Source: an uncultured Rubrobacteraceae bacterium (GTDB lineage: Bacteria > Actinomycetota > Rubrobacteria > Rubrobacterales > Rubrobacteraceae). Taken from it: DNA of 64,000 nt. The stretch's first letter is position 1; every line of letters starts with the position of its first letter. This document shows, in pieces, positions 36,432 through 44,828 of the stretch. A model generated the notes under the pieces. It was not told where the DNA came from and searched no databases. It worked only from the letters and a program-made list of their open reading frames with translations. The position numbers and the translations under genes were made by a program. The DNA lies in NCBI GenBank assembly GCA_902806085.1, contig CADCVH010000051.1, forward strand, positions 1 to 64,000, read 5' to 3'.

Positions 36432-37259
36432 ATGGCCGGTAATAACGGGGGCGCATATGCGGAGGTGAACGGCCTCGGTATGTACTACGAGGTCCACGGC
36501 GCGGGGGAACCGCTGGTCCTGCTGCATGGCGGCGTTGGCGCGATCGAGATGTTCGGTGAGGTCCTGCCGCTGCTCGCGGAGGGCCGCCGGGTCGTCGCCG
36601 TCGACCTGCAGGCCCACGGACGGACGGCCGACGTCGGCCGTCCGCTCACCTACGGGCAGATGGCCGACGACGTGGCAGCCTTGATCTGGCACCTCGGCCT
36701 CGAGAGGGCCGACGTCATGGGCTATTCCCTGGGGGGCGGCGTCGCTTTGCAGGCCGCTATCCGGCACCCCGGGGCCGTGCGTAAGCTCGTGGTCGTCTCG
36801 ACGCCATTCAAGCGGGACGGATGGTTTCCGGAGGTCCTGGCCGGGATGGGACAGATGGGTCCCGAGGCCGCGGAGCCGATGAAGCAGACCCCGATGTACG
36901 GGCTTTACTCCCGCATAGCGCCGAGGCCCGGGGACTGGCCGGTGCTGCTGACGAAGCTGGGTGAGCTTCTGCGGGAGGACTACGATTGGTCGGAAGAGGT
37001 GGCGGCGATGGGGACGCCGGCGATGATCGTGGTCGGGGACGCCGACAGCGTCCGCGCCGCCCACGCCGTGGAGTTCTTCGGGCTGCTCGGCGGCGGCCTT
37101 GCCGACGCCGGGTGGGATGGGTCGGGGAGGCCCGACTCCAGGCTCGCCATCCTGCCCGCCACGACGCACCACGACATCTTCTTCTCGCCCGCGTTGGCGC
37201 ACGCCGTCGCGCCGTTCCTCGACGCGCCCATGCCGGAGACCGGGGGAGGATCGAGGTGA
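36432..37259 (+). CDS. alpha/beta hydrolase, copy A
   Basis: This 275-residue protein starts at the ATG after GGGAGGGAG. The oxyanion segment HGGVGAIEMF, nucleophile elbow GYSLGGG, acid in VVGDADSV and catalytic His in ATTHHD are all visible. It is paralogous to the gene at 40815 (both carry VNGL-MYYEVHGAG and YGQMADDVAAL). It is the first gene downstream of the TetR operators and overlaps the next gene by four bases. The substrate is unknown; haloperoxidase-like or ester hydrolases are the nearest relatives by pattern. Confidence 0.85.
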   Translation: MAGNNGGAYAEVNGLGMYYEVHGAGEPLVLLHGGVGAIEMFGEVLPLLAEGRRVVAVDLQAHGRTADVGRPLTYGQMADDVAALIWHLGLERADVMGYSLGGGVALQAAIRHPGAVRKLVVVSTPFKRDGWFPEVLAGMGQMGPEAAEPMKQTPMYGLYSRIAPRPGDWPVLLTKLGELLREDYDWSEEVAAMGTPAMIVVGDADSVRAAHAVEFFGLLGGGLADAGWDGSGRPDSRLAILPATTHHDIFFSPALAHAVAPFLDAPMPETGGGSR

Positions 37260-37819
37260 GGAAAGTGATCGCGTGGGAGTTCGTGTCGCTCGACGGCGTG
37301 ATGGAAAGGCCGGAGACGTGGGTCTCCCCGTACCTGAACGACGAGTTGGAGGAGGCGAACGAGTCGGGGAGGGCCGCCTCGGACGCCATGCTGCTTGGAC
37401 GGATGACCTACCAGGTGTTTGCCGATTACTGGCCCTACCAGACCGCCGAAGGCGGACCCATCGCGGACTACATCAACACCACGCCCAAGTACGTCGTCTC
37501 CCAGACCCTCGATACGGTCGCGTGGCAAAACTCGGAGCTGATCCGCGGCGACGTCACGGGGGAAGTCCTCAGGCTGAAGCGGCAGCCCGGGAAAAACATA
37601 ACGATCCTCGGCAGCGGCGCCCTGGTCCGGTCGCTGCTGCGCGACGACCTCATCGACGAGCTCGGGCTGATGGTCTTCCCGATCGTGCTGGGCAAAGGGA
37701 AACGCCTCTTCGAAGACTGGCAAGGCCCGAAGGGGCTGGAACTCGTGCATTCCAAGACCCTCGGCACGGGCGTCCTCTCTCTCACCTACCGGTTGGCACG
37801 AAAAGAGGCGGAAGGATGA
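37256..37819 (+). CDS. dihydrofolate-reductase-like (RibD C-terminal) protein, copy A
   Basis: This 187-residue protein starts at GTG overlapping the previous stop. It follows the RibD_C/DHFR-like pattern: VIAWEFVSLDGVMERPETW, AMLLGRMTYQVF, ILGSGALVRSLLRDDLIDEL and PIVLGKGKRLFED. Family members bind NADPH, but the substrates of these stand-alone actinobacterial proteins are mostly unknown. It is coupled to the hydrolase, and the pair is duplicated at 40815-42214. Confidence 0.85.
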   Translation: MRKVIAWEFVSLDGVMERPETWVSPYLNDELEEANESGRAASDAMLLGRMTYQVFADYWPYQTAEGGPIADYINTTPKYVVSQTLDTVAWQNSELIRGDVTGEVLRLKRQPGKNITILGSGALVRSLLRDDLIDELGLMVFPIVLGKGKRLFEDWQGPKGLELVHSKTLGTGVLSLTYRLARKEAEG

Positions 37820-37916
37820 CGATTGTGGACTGCAGCAACGCCAAAACCCTCCAATCGTCGCCAGGGCCGAACCCCGCGCTCGCCGACGGCCAACCGTTTG
37901 CCGACGGGAGAACGGT

Positions 37917-38909
37917 GTGGTGAGCGAGAGGTTGAGATCGGTCGTCGAGCAACTCGACGTCCGGCCGGGTGACCGGGTGCTCGAGATCGGGTGCGGGCAC
38001 GGGGTCGCGGCGACGCTCGTCTGCGGGCGGCTCGAAGGGGGAAAGCTAACCGCGGTCGACCGCTCGGCGAAGATGATCCGGGCCGCGACGCGCCGGAACG
38101 CGGCTTACGTCGAAGCCGGCAGGGCCGAGTTTCTCGTCGCGACCCTCGAGGACCTCGACCTCGGAGGCCGCCGCTTCGACAAGATCTTCGCGGTCCGCGT
38201 GGGCCTCTTTCACCGCGACCCGGAGCGTGCGCGCGGCCTCGCGGAGAGGTGGCTCGCGCCCGGCGGAGAACTCTTCGTCTTCTACGACCAGCCGACGGGA
38301 CCCGCCGTGTCCCCGCCGCCGGCCCAGATAAAAGAATCGGAAAAACAGCGGGGAAGGGAAGCCATGGCAAGAGGAGTGTTGTTCGTTCACGGTGGCGGGG
38401 AGGGGGCACACGAGGCGGACGAGAGGCTGGCGTCAAGCCTGCAAGGCGCGCTCGGGACCGCGCACGACGTGCGTTGTCCGAAGATGCCGGACGAAGACGG
38501 CCCCGAGTACGGGGCGTGGAGAGACCGGATAGCAAGTGAGCTCGCCGCGCTGGATGGCGAGGTGGTCCTCGTCGGGCATTCTCTTGGGGCTTCGATCCTG
38601 TTGAAGTACCTCTCCGAAGAAGAGCCGAAGAGGCCCATCGCCGGCCTGTTCCTCACCGCCCCGCCGTATTGGGGTGCCGAGGATTGGGAAGTCGCCGAGT
38701 ACGAGCTACGCAGAGACTTCGCGTCCAGGCTCCCGGGAGAGCTGCCGGTGTTCCTGTATCACAGCCGCGACGACGAATCGGTGCCGTTCGAGCACCTCGC
38801 GCTGTACGCAGAAAAACTTCCGCGGGCAACCGCCCGAGAGTTCGACGGGCGCGGACACCAGTTCGACGACGACCTCTCCGAAGTCGCCCTGGATATCCGA
38901 GGGTTGTAA
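37917..38909 (+). CDS. methyltransferase fused in frame to an RBBP9-like serine hydrolase
   Basis: Residues 1-~135 are a class I SAM methyltransferase (DRVLEIGCGHGVAATLVCG, AVDRSAKMIRAA, GELFVFYDQ) that lacks the usual C-terminal part. After a short linker the frame continues into an alpha/beta hydrolase beginning at Met150 (ARGVLFVHGGGEGAHEAD), with VLVGHSLGASILLKYLSE, HSRDDESVP and GRGHQFDDDLSE as the Ser, Asp and His regions. The Met at 38364 has its own GGGGAAGGG site, so the hydrolase may also be made alone. The fusion looks recent, through loss of the methyltransferase end and stop codon. Confidence 0.7.
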   Translation: MVSERLRSVVEQLDVRPGDRVLEIGCGHGVAATLVCGRLEGGKLTAVDRSAKMIRAATRRNAAYVEAGRAEFLVATLEDLDLGGRRFDKIFAVRVGLFHRDPERARGLAERWLAPGGELFVFYDQPTGPAVSPPPAQIKESEKQRGREAMARGVLFVHGGGEGAHEADERLASSLQGALGTAHDVRCPKMPDEDGPEYGAWRDRIASELAALDGEVVLVGHSLGASILLKYLSEEEPKRPIAGLFLTAPPYWGAEDWEVAEYELRRDFASRLPGELPVFLYHSRDDESVPFEHLALYAEKLPRATAREFDGRGHQFDDDLSEVALDIRGL

Positions 38910-38918
38910 GGGGAATTC

Positions 38919-39221
38919 GTGGAGAAGACGCGCTCGAAAGACGGCACGAAGGTCGCCTTCGAACACCTGGGTGAAGGCAGGCCGGTCATCGTGGTGGGCG
39001 GGCAGCTCTGCGGTCGGGCGGGTTACCGCCCGACCGCAGAGGAGCTGGCGAAGCATTCCGCCGTGCTGAATTACGACCGCCGGGGCCGGGACGCAAGCGG
39101 CGACACGGCGCCTTACGCGATCGAGCGCGAGATTGAAGACATCGGCGCCCTCGTCGCCGTTGCCGGGGGGAGCGCAGATCCGAGAGAGATGCGGCGTCCG
39201 ACGAAGAGGAGGAGACCATGA
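38919..39221 (+). pseudogene. alpha/beta hydrolase, N-terminal stub
   Basis: The first ~85 residues (TRSKDGTKVAFEHLGEGRPV, NYDRRGRDASGDTAPYAIER, EDIGALVAVAGGSA) are the start of an alpha/beta hydrolase. The sequence then jumps to an unrelated Arg-rich end (DPREMRRPTKRRRP), with no nucleophile, acid or His region. Roughly two thirds of the gene is missing, yet the stub still overlaps the next start (ATGA). It contains a striking 16-bp inverted repeat. Confidence 0.75.
39006..39041. repeat. perfect 16-bp inverted repeat
   Basis: CTCTGCGGTCGGGCGG (39006-39021) and its exact complement (39026-39041) flank a 4-base loop (GTTA). Beyond a 3-base bulge the pairing continues (CAGCTC with GAGCTG). It is inside the truncated hydrolase, where such a strong stem is not expected from coding constraints. 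Confidence 0.9.
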
Positions 39222-39643
39222 GCGATATCGGTACCACGAGGAGGACGCGGGGGGCACAGGCGGCGAGCAGGGGACGCGCCGCGACCGCCGCGCTGTGGGT
39301 GCTCCAGGCCCTGCTGGCGGCCGTGTTCGCGATGGCAGGGTTCGCCAAGATGGGCGGCGACCCGGCGACGGTGGAGATGTTCGCCACCATCGGCATCGGC
39401 CAGTGGTTCCGCTACGCGGTGGGGGTCCTGGAGATCGCGGGCGCCATCGGGGTGCTGGTCCCGCGCCTCTCTGCGCTGGCCGCGCTCGGGCTGGTCTGCC
39501 TGATGGCGGGCGCGGCCCTCACCAACCTGTTCGTCCTCGGCGCGAGCCCGTTGCTACCGGCTTGCCTGCTGGTGGCGGGCGCACTTGTAGCCTGGGGCCG
39601 CCGGCCGAGGACCGAGGCCCTGGCCGACAGGACCGGACGTTGA
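39218..39643 (+). CDS. DoxX-family membrane protein
   Basis: This is a 141-residue protein with four hydrophobic segments and the DoxX pattern (LWVLQALLAAVFAMAGFAKM, GQWFRYAVGVLEIAGAIGVL, GLVCLMAGAALTNLFVLG). DoxX-like proteins are small integral membrane proteins of uncertain role, often near redox or stress genes. It follows the truncated hydrolase with a four-base overlap. Confidence 0.85.
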   Translation: MSDIGTTRRTRGAQAASRGRAATAALWVLQALLAAVFAMAGFAKMGGDPATVEMFATIGIGQWFRYAVGVLEIAGAIGVLVPRLSALAALGLVCLMAGAALTNLFVLGASPLLPACLLVAGALVAWGRRPRTEALADRTGR

Positions 39644-39686
39644 GCCGTACCCGCACGTCCAAACGCCGTCAAGAACGGAGACGCGC

Positions 39687-40799
39687 ATGAACGACCTTCA
39701 GCGGCAGGTTCAGGAAGCCATCGACGATCTCGTCGAGTCCGGTGCCGAGCGGGGTTTACAGGTGGCCGTTTACCGGGACGGCGAGCCGGTGGTAGATGCC
39801 GTCGCCGGCGTGGCCGACCCCGCAACCGGCCGCCCGGTCGGTTCGGACACCCCCTTCTACGCCTACTCGACCGGCAAGGGCGCGACCGCGGCCGTGGCGC
39901 ACGTCCTCGTCGAGCGTGGCCTCTTCGGTTACGACACCCCCGTCGTCGGGCTATGGCCGGAGTTCGGCGCCCACGGCAAGGAAGCCGCGACCGTGCGGCA
40001 CGTCCTGACGCACACCGTGGGCGTGCCGGGGGTACCGGCAGACACGACGCCAGAGGACCTGTGCGACTGGGAGAAGATGTGCGCCGTGATCGCCGCCGCC
40101 GAGCCCTGGTGGGAGCCGGGGACCGGGACCGCGTATCACGCCTACACGTTCGGCTACATCGTCGGGGAACTCGTGCGCCGGGCCACCGGCACGCCCATCT
40201 CGCAGGTTCTGCGGGAGGAGGTGGCCGCCCCGCTCGGCATCGCCGACGAGCTGTACTTCGGAGTGCCGGAACCCGAGCTTGGCAGGCTGGCGCGGCTGGA
40301 GGACCAGGAGGGCGCCGCGGAATTCCTGGCCTCCATCCCGGACGATTCGCCGTTCCTCAAATGGGGGCCCCGCGCGACGGTCCCGACCGCCGGATTCGGC
40401 AACCGCCCCGACGTGCTGATGGCCGACATCCCCGCCGGCGGCAAGATGTCGGCGCGCGCGATGGCCCGCATGTACGCAGGACTTTTGGGCGAGGTGGGCG
40501 GCGTGCGGCTCCTCTCGCCCGCGCGGCTGCGCGAGGTCTCCGCAGTGGCGTACAGCGGCGTCGATGAGATCATGGGGAACCCGGTAACGTGGGCCCTGGG
40601 CTTTCCCGTCGGCCAGATCGGGTCAAACGCGCAACAGACGCCGACCGCGTTCGGGTGGGGAGGGGTCGGTGGGAGCTACGCCGGCGCCGACACCGCCACC
40701 GGGACCACGTTCGCGCTGACCAAGAACCGGCTCTCCCCCGATTTCGGCGCCGCCGAGCACATCGCCGGCATCGTCAAGAAATTCTTCGCCGAAAGCTAA
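39687..40799 (+). CDS. serine hydrolase (class C beta-lactamase family, esterase-like)
   Basis: This 370-residue protein has the nucleophile motif SxxK in YAYSTGKGATA, the class C-type Tyr region YHAYTFGYIVGELVRR and the landmarks HVLTHTVGVPG and GWGGVGGSYAGAD. There is no signal peptide, so it is probably a cytoplasmic esterase or amidase (EstB/LACT-like) rather than a true beta-lactamase. The ATG follows a short gap after DoxX with GGAGACG upstream. Confidence 0.88.
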   Translation: MNDLQRQVQEAIDDLVESGAERGLQVAVYRDGEPVVDAVAGVADPATGRPVGSDTPFYAYSTGKGATAAVAHVLVERGLFGYDTPVVGLWPEFGAHGKEAATVRHVLTHTVGVPGVPADTTPEDLCDWEKMCAVIAAAEPWWEPGTGTAYHAYTFGYIVGELVRRATGTPISQVLREEVAAPLGIADELYFGVPEPELGRLARLEDQEGAAEFLASIPDDSPFLKWGPRATVPTAGFGNRPDVLMADIPAGGKMSARAMARMYAGLLGEVGGVRLLSPARLREVSAVAYSGVDEIMGNPVTWALGFPVGQIGSNAQQTPTAFGWGGVGGSYAGADTATGTTFALTKNRLSPDFGAAEHIAGIVKKFFAES

Positions 40800-40814
40800 A
40801 AAGAAAGGAACGAG

Positions 40815-41633
40815 ATGGCAAACGCAGAAGCTCAGACCGGGTACGCCCCGGTGAACGGCCTCGAGATGTACTACGAGGTCCACGGCGCGGGAGATCCGCT
40901 CGTCCTGCTACACGGCGCCTACATGACCATCGGCGACACAGGGCCCATCCTGACCGGCCTCGCCGAGGGCCGTCGGGTGATAGCCGCCGAGATGCAGGGA
41001 CACGGGCGTACCGCCGACGTCGACCGCCCGATAACCTACGGGCAGATGGCCGACGACGTGGCCGCCCTACTGGGACACCTAAGGGTTGATAAGGCCGACG
41101 TCTTCGGCTACAGCATGGGCGCCGGCGTCGGCCTGCAACTCGCCATCAGGCACCCCGGCCTGGTGCGCAGGCTTGTCGCCGTCTCGGTCTCCTACACGAG
41201 CGACGGCATGCAGCCCGAGCTGCACGAGATGGCCCTGAGCATCACGCCGGAGATGTTCGCCGGGTCCCCTTTCGAGACGATTTACAAGGAGATCGCGCCG
41301 AACCCCGAAGACTTTCCCACGCTGGTCGAGAAGCTCAAGCGGCTCGACACCACGCCCTACGATTGGGGCGCCGAGAACGTCCGGGGGATCGAGACGCCGA
41401 CGATGGTCGTTGTCGGCGACGCCGACGCCGTCCGCATCGAGCATGCCGTCGAGATGTTCCGGTTGCTCGGGGGCGGGGCAATGGGAGACCTGGCAGGCCT
41501 CTCCAAGCACCGGCTCGCGGTGCTCCCGGGCACCACCCACTTTGTCCCCCCGGGCAGCGGGGTCTTCGACCGCGCCGACTGGCTGCTGGCGATGGTCCTC
41601 CCGTTCCTCGACGGGCCCGAGGCGGCGGAATAG
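40815..41633 (+). CDS. alpha/beta hydrolase, copy B
   Basis: This 272-residue paralog of the gene at 36432 has the nucleophile elbow GYSMGAG, the acid in VVGDADAV and the His in GTTHFVPP. It differs mainly in the lid. The ATG follows AAAGGAACGAG. It is followed by a DHFR-like gene exactly as copy A is, so the pair was duplicated together. Confidence 0.87.
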   Translation: MANAEAQTGYAPVNGLEMYYEVHGAGDPLVLLHGAYMTIGDTGPILTGLAEGRRVIAAEMQGHGRTADVDRPITYGQMADDVAALLGHLRVDKADVFGYSMGAGVGLQLAIRHPGLVRRLVAVSVSYTSDGMQPELHEMALSITPEMFAGSPFETIYKEIAPNPEDFPTLVEKLKRLDTTPYDWGAENVRGIETPTMVVVGDADAVRIEHAVEMFRLLGGGAMGDLAGLSKHRLAVLPGTTHFVPPGSGVFDRADWLLAMVLPFLDGPEAAE

Positions 41634-41659
41634 ACATCAGCGGCGGCAGGGAGGCTCCC

Positions 41660-42214
41660 GTGAGCAAGGTTCTGCTGGACATGAGCATGTCGCTGGACGG
41701 GTTCGTCGCCGGTCCGAACGGCGAGGACGGGGGACTCCACGACTGGTTCTTCTCGCCCGCCGGCGCCGAGGCCGTCGACGAGTCGGTCAGGAACACCGGG
41801 GCGATCTTGATCGGCCGCCGGACCTACGATCAGGGGGACAGGCTGGGCGGTTTCGCGCACAGCCCCTACGCCGTGGAGCATTTCGTCCTCACCCACGGCG
41901 CGCCGGAGAGGCCGGCGAGGGGGGAGATGAGGTTCACCTTCGTAACCGACGGCATAGAGAGCGCCGTCGAACGGGCGAAAGTGGCCGCCGGTGAAAGGAA
42001 CGTGGCCGTGGGGGGCGGTGCGAGCATCGCCCAACAGTGCCTGAAAGCCGGGCTCGTCGACGAGATACAGGTCCATCTGGTGCCCGCGCTGCTCGGTAGA
42101 GGCATCCGATTGTTCGAGCATCTGGGCGACGGGAAGATCGGGCTGGAGACGACCAGGGTGGTCGACGCCCCCGGCGTTACGCACCTCATGTACCGCGTCG
42201 TTGAGGAGGGCTGA
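41660..42214 (+). CDS. dihydrofolate-reductase-like protein, copy B
   Basis: This is a 184-residue protein from GTG (GGGAGG upstream). DMSMSLDGFVAGPNGEDGG, ILIGRRTYDQGD, NVAVGGGASIAQQCLKAGL and VPALLGRGIRLFEHLG give the RibD_C-type NADPH fold. It is more like the remnant at 44829 than copy A. It presumably reduces a small heterocyclic or carbonyl substrate; this is not known. Confidence 0.85.
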   Translation: MSKVLLDMSMSLDGFVAGPNGEDGGLHDWFFSPAGAEAVDESVRNTGAILIGRRTYDQGDRLGGFAHSPYAVEHFVLTHGAPERPARGEMRFTFVTDGIESAVERAKVAAGERNVAVGGGASIAQQCLKAGLVDEIQVHLVPALLGRGIRLFEHLGDGKIGLETTRVVDAPGVTHLMYRVVEEG

Positions 42215-42215
42215 C

Positions 42216-42322
42216 GTGGGGAGACGGGTCGTATCGGGATTCGTGTCGTTGGACGTCGCGATGGAGTGCGGGGTGGCGTTGTTCCCACCTACCGGGTGCC
42301 GGCGACGGAAGCGGGAGGATAG
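42216..42322 (+). pseudogene. DHFR-like gene remnant, middle deleted
   Basis: A GTG behind GAGGAGGG starts a frame reading RRVVSGFVSLDVAMECGVAL, the beginning of a DHFR-like protein. In another frame the last bases read TYRVPATEAGG-stop, the usual end of such a protein, and the stop abuts the next ATG. About 150 residues are absent and the frames no longer match. It is a short scar of a third DHFR-like copy. Confidence 0.6.
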
Positions 42323-43096
42323 ATGACTCTTCTACTACAGGACAAAAACGCCGTGATCTACGGTGCGGGCGGCTCCATCGGCGGCGCGGTCGCCCGGGCC
42401 TTCGCCCGCGAGGGGGCTAGGGTCTTCCTCGCCGGCCGCACCCGGGCCAAGCTCGACAGGGTCGCCGATGAGATCCGCTCGGGCGGTGGCGTGGCGGCGA
42501 CGGCCGTGGTCGACGCCCTCGACGAGCGGGCCGTCGAGGAGCACGCCGGGGCAGTGGCCGAGGAGGCGGGGTGCATCGACGTCTCGTTCAACGCTGTCGG
42601 GGTGGATCACGTCCAGTTGGTACCCCTCTTGGAGATGCCGCCCGAAGATTTCATCCGTCCGGTTGCCGGCTACGCGACGACGCACCTGTTGACGGCGAGG
42701 GCCACGGCGCGGCGCATGGTCGAGAAGGGATCCGGCGTTATCCTGACGCTCTCTTCTTCGGCAGTCTCTGTGCCCGGCTCCGTGGGGGGCTTCGGGGTCG
42801 CGTGCGTGGCGATAGAGGCCCTCACCAAACAACTGGCGGCCGAGCTCGGGCCGCGCGGCATCCGGGTCGTGTGCCTGCGGCCGGAGGGAATCCCCGAGAG
42901 CTGGGAGGGGATCTCGACCGACGACTGGTCCGGGCCGCCGGGGGAGATCAAGGCCGCCCTGAAGGACAGGTCCTTGCTGGGGCGGCTGACGACGCTGGAC
43001 GATGTGGGCGACGCGGCGGCCTTTATGGCCTCGGACCGGGCCGGCGCGATGACCGCGACCGTCGCCAACCTTACCTGCGGCACGATGGTCGACTAG
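42323..43096 (+). CDS. short-chain dehydrogenase/reductase-like protein lacking the Tyr-Lys pair
   Basis: This is a 257-residue Rossmann protein. The nucleotide loop is AVIYGAGGSIGGAVARAFAR and the Asn region is SFNAVGVDH. Where SDRs carry Y-x-x-x-K the sequence is GGFGVACVAIEALTKQLAAE, so both catalytic Tyr and Lys are absent although the Ser region (TLSSSAVSVPG) remains. Such atypical SDRs recur in actinobacteria and may bind NAD(P) without classical activity, or use other residues. It is directly downstream of the DHFR remnant. Confidence 0.8.
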   Translation: MTLLLQDKNAVIYGAGGSIGGAVARAFAREGARVFLAGRTRAKLDRVADEIRSGGGVAATAVVDALDERAVEEHAGAVAEEAGCIDVSFNAVGVDHVQLVPLLEMPPEDFIRPVAGYATTHLLTARATARRMVEKGSGVILTLSSSAVSVPGSVGGFGVACVAIEALTKQLAAELGPRGIRVVCLRPEGIPESWEGISTDDWSGPPGEIKAALKDRSLLGRLTTLDDVGDAAAFMASDRAGAMTATVANLTCGTMVD

Positions 43097-43333
43097 CGGC
43101 GTGGCCAGGCACGCCGACAGGGCTTCTGACGTACCGCGACGACCGCTCTTGCCCGGCCGGGTTCATGCGCCGGGTCGCGTGGAAGCGTCCGGACAACGCC
43201 CCGGGGGAGAACGACGGCGGCCACCTCGTCGCCTTCAGCCGGCCGAAGGAGCCGGCCGACCGCCCGGAGAACACCCGACCGGGCGGCGGAAGCCGGTCGA
43301 ACACAGCCAACAACGATTCTCCGAGGAGGGCAC

Positions 43334-43783
43334 GTGCCACGTCAGATGACGGAGAGAGAAAGCCAGGAGTTCCTCGCCGGGCCGCGGGTAGCCGTGCTGA
43401 GCGTCGCCGACGGCGACCGGCCGCCGCACGCCACGCCGGTCTGGTACGCCTACGAGCCGGGCGGAAACGTCAGCTTCTTTACCGGCACCCAGGGCCGGAG
43501 GTCCCGCAAGGCCAGGCTCGTCGAGCGGGCGGGCGCCGTGAGCCTGACGGTCCAGAGGGAGGAGTTTCCCTACGGGTACGTCACGATCAGGGGCGCCGTC
43601 GTCGGGGCCGACCGGCCACCATCGGCGGAGCAGGCGCTAGCGGTCGCCCGCCGGTACATGCCCGAAGAGCAGGCGCGAGGGTTCGTCCAAGCCGAGCTCG
43701 AGAGCCCATCGGGCGAGTTCGTGCTGTTCACGATCCGGCCAGATAGTTGGATGACCTTCGACTTCGCCGACGAGGTGGCGTAG
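43334..43783 (+). CDS. PPOX-class (flavin/F420-binding split-barrel) protein
   Basis: This 149-residue protein starts at GTG after GAGGAGGG. The split-barrel pattern of the pyridoxamine-phosphate-oxidase-like superfamily is present: GPRVAVLSVADGDRPPHATP, VWYAYEPGGNVSFFTG, KARLVERAGAVSLTVQ and YVTIRGAVVGADRP. Members bind FMN, F420 or haem. In actinobacteria many are F420-dependent reductases, but the cofactor cannot be decided here. Confidence 0.8.
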   Translation: MPRQMTERESQEFLAGPRVAVLSVADGDRPPHATPVWYAYEPGGNVSFFTGTQGRRSRKARLVERAGAVSLTVQREEFPYGYVTIRGAVVGADRPPSAEQALAVARRYMPEEQARGFVQAELESPSGEFVLFTIRPDSWMTFDFADEVA

Positions 43784-43820
43784 GCGCAAGGTCCCGCGAA
43801 GCACGAGAAGGAGGAGGGAA

Positions 43821-44807
43821 GTGATGGCAGACAGGGAGCCCGTGGCCGAACTGGAGCCGCGGTTCAGCAGCGACGGGGCGACCCCGACGTCGTGGACGGA
43901 GGGGCGCGAACGCCTCAGGAGGGCGGAGGTGTACTGGCTTACCACGGTGCGCCCGGGCGGAAGCCCGCACGTTACGCCGCTGTTGGCCGTCTGGCTGGAC
44001 GGCGCGTTGCACTTCTGCACGGGGCCCGACGAACGCAAGGCCAGGAACCTGGCTGGCAACCCGCCCTGCGTCCTCACGACCGGGTGCGACGCGCTCGGCG
44101 AGGGCCTCGACCTGTTGGTCGAGGGTGAAGCGGTAAGGTTGACCGACGACCCCGATCTCCGGCGCGTATCGGATGCCTACCTCTCCAAATACGGTGAAGG
44201 CTGGCGCTTCGCCGTGCGGGATGGCGCCTTCTACCACGGTCCGGGACCCCCGCGGGAGACGGACCCGGGTGCGGCATGGGTCTACGAGGTGGCCCCGAAA
44301 AAGGCTTTTGGCTTCGGCAAGGGCGGGACGTTCAGCCAGACCCGCTGGCGGTTCCAGCGGACGCAGACCCGCGAAATGGAAGGAGAGATATTCATGAAAT
44401 GGACCCTCGAGGTAGTCGTGGTACCCGTCTCCGACGTGGAGCGCGCGAAGGCCTTCTACGCCGGGAAGCTCGGCTTCGACCTCGACCACGACACGAAGAT
44501 CAGCGACGAGTACCACGTCGTGCAACTGACCCCGCCGGGATCGGGCTGCTCGATCGTCCTGGGGAAGGGCATCGTGGACATGAAGCCCGGCTCCCTCAAG
44601 GGCTTGCAACTCGTGGTCAAGGACATCCGCGCGGCGCGGGCCCAACTCGTCGGGCGGGGGGTGGGGGTTGGTGAGGTCCAGGTGGTCGGCGCCTCTGGCC
44701 CTCGCCCTGCCAGCGACGGGGAGGACCTCGACAACGTCGGGTTCGTCTTCTTCGAAGATCCGGACGGCAACGGCTGGGCCGTGCAGCAGATCTCCGCCCG
44801 AGACTAG
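43821..44807 (+). CDS. PPOX-class protein fused in frame to a VOC protein
   Basis: Residues 1-~185 are a PPOX-type split barrel (YWLTTVRPGGSPHVTPLLAV, ALHFCTGPDERKARNLAGNP, ending AFGFGKGGTFSQTRWRF, where such proteins normally stop). The frame instead continues to Met192, which starts a VOC domain (KWTLEVVVVPVSDVERAKAF, FFEDPDGNGWAVQQIS). The Met at 44394 has an AAGGAG site, so the VOC protein can probably be made alone. It appears to be two genes joined by loss of a stop codon. Confidence 0.75.
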   Translation: MMADREPVAELEPRFSSDGATPTSWTEGRERLRRAEVYWLTTVRPGGSPHVTPLLAVWLDGALHFCTGPDERKARNLAGNPPCVLTTGCDALGEGLDLLVEGEAVRLTDDPDLRRVSDAYLSKYGEGWRFAVRDGAFYHGPGPPRETDPGAAWVYEVAPKKAFGFGKGGTFSQTRWRFQRTQTREMEGEIFMKWTLEVVVVPVSDVERAKAFYAGKLGFDLDHDTKISDEYHVVQLTPPGSGCSIVLGKGIVDMKPGSLKGLQLVVKDIRAARAQLVGRGVGVGEVQVVGASGPRPASDGEDLDNVGFVFFEDPDGNGWAVQQISARD

Positions 44808-44828
44808 AAAGGCGAGAGGAGAGAGAAC

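Noticed and set aside
39687-40799. Antibiotic-resistance beta-lactamase
   Set aside because: The class C fold is present but there is no export signal and the family is dominated by cytoplasmic esterases.
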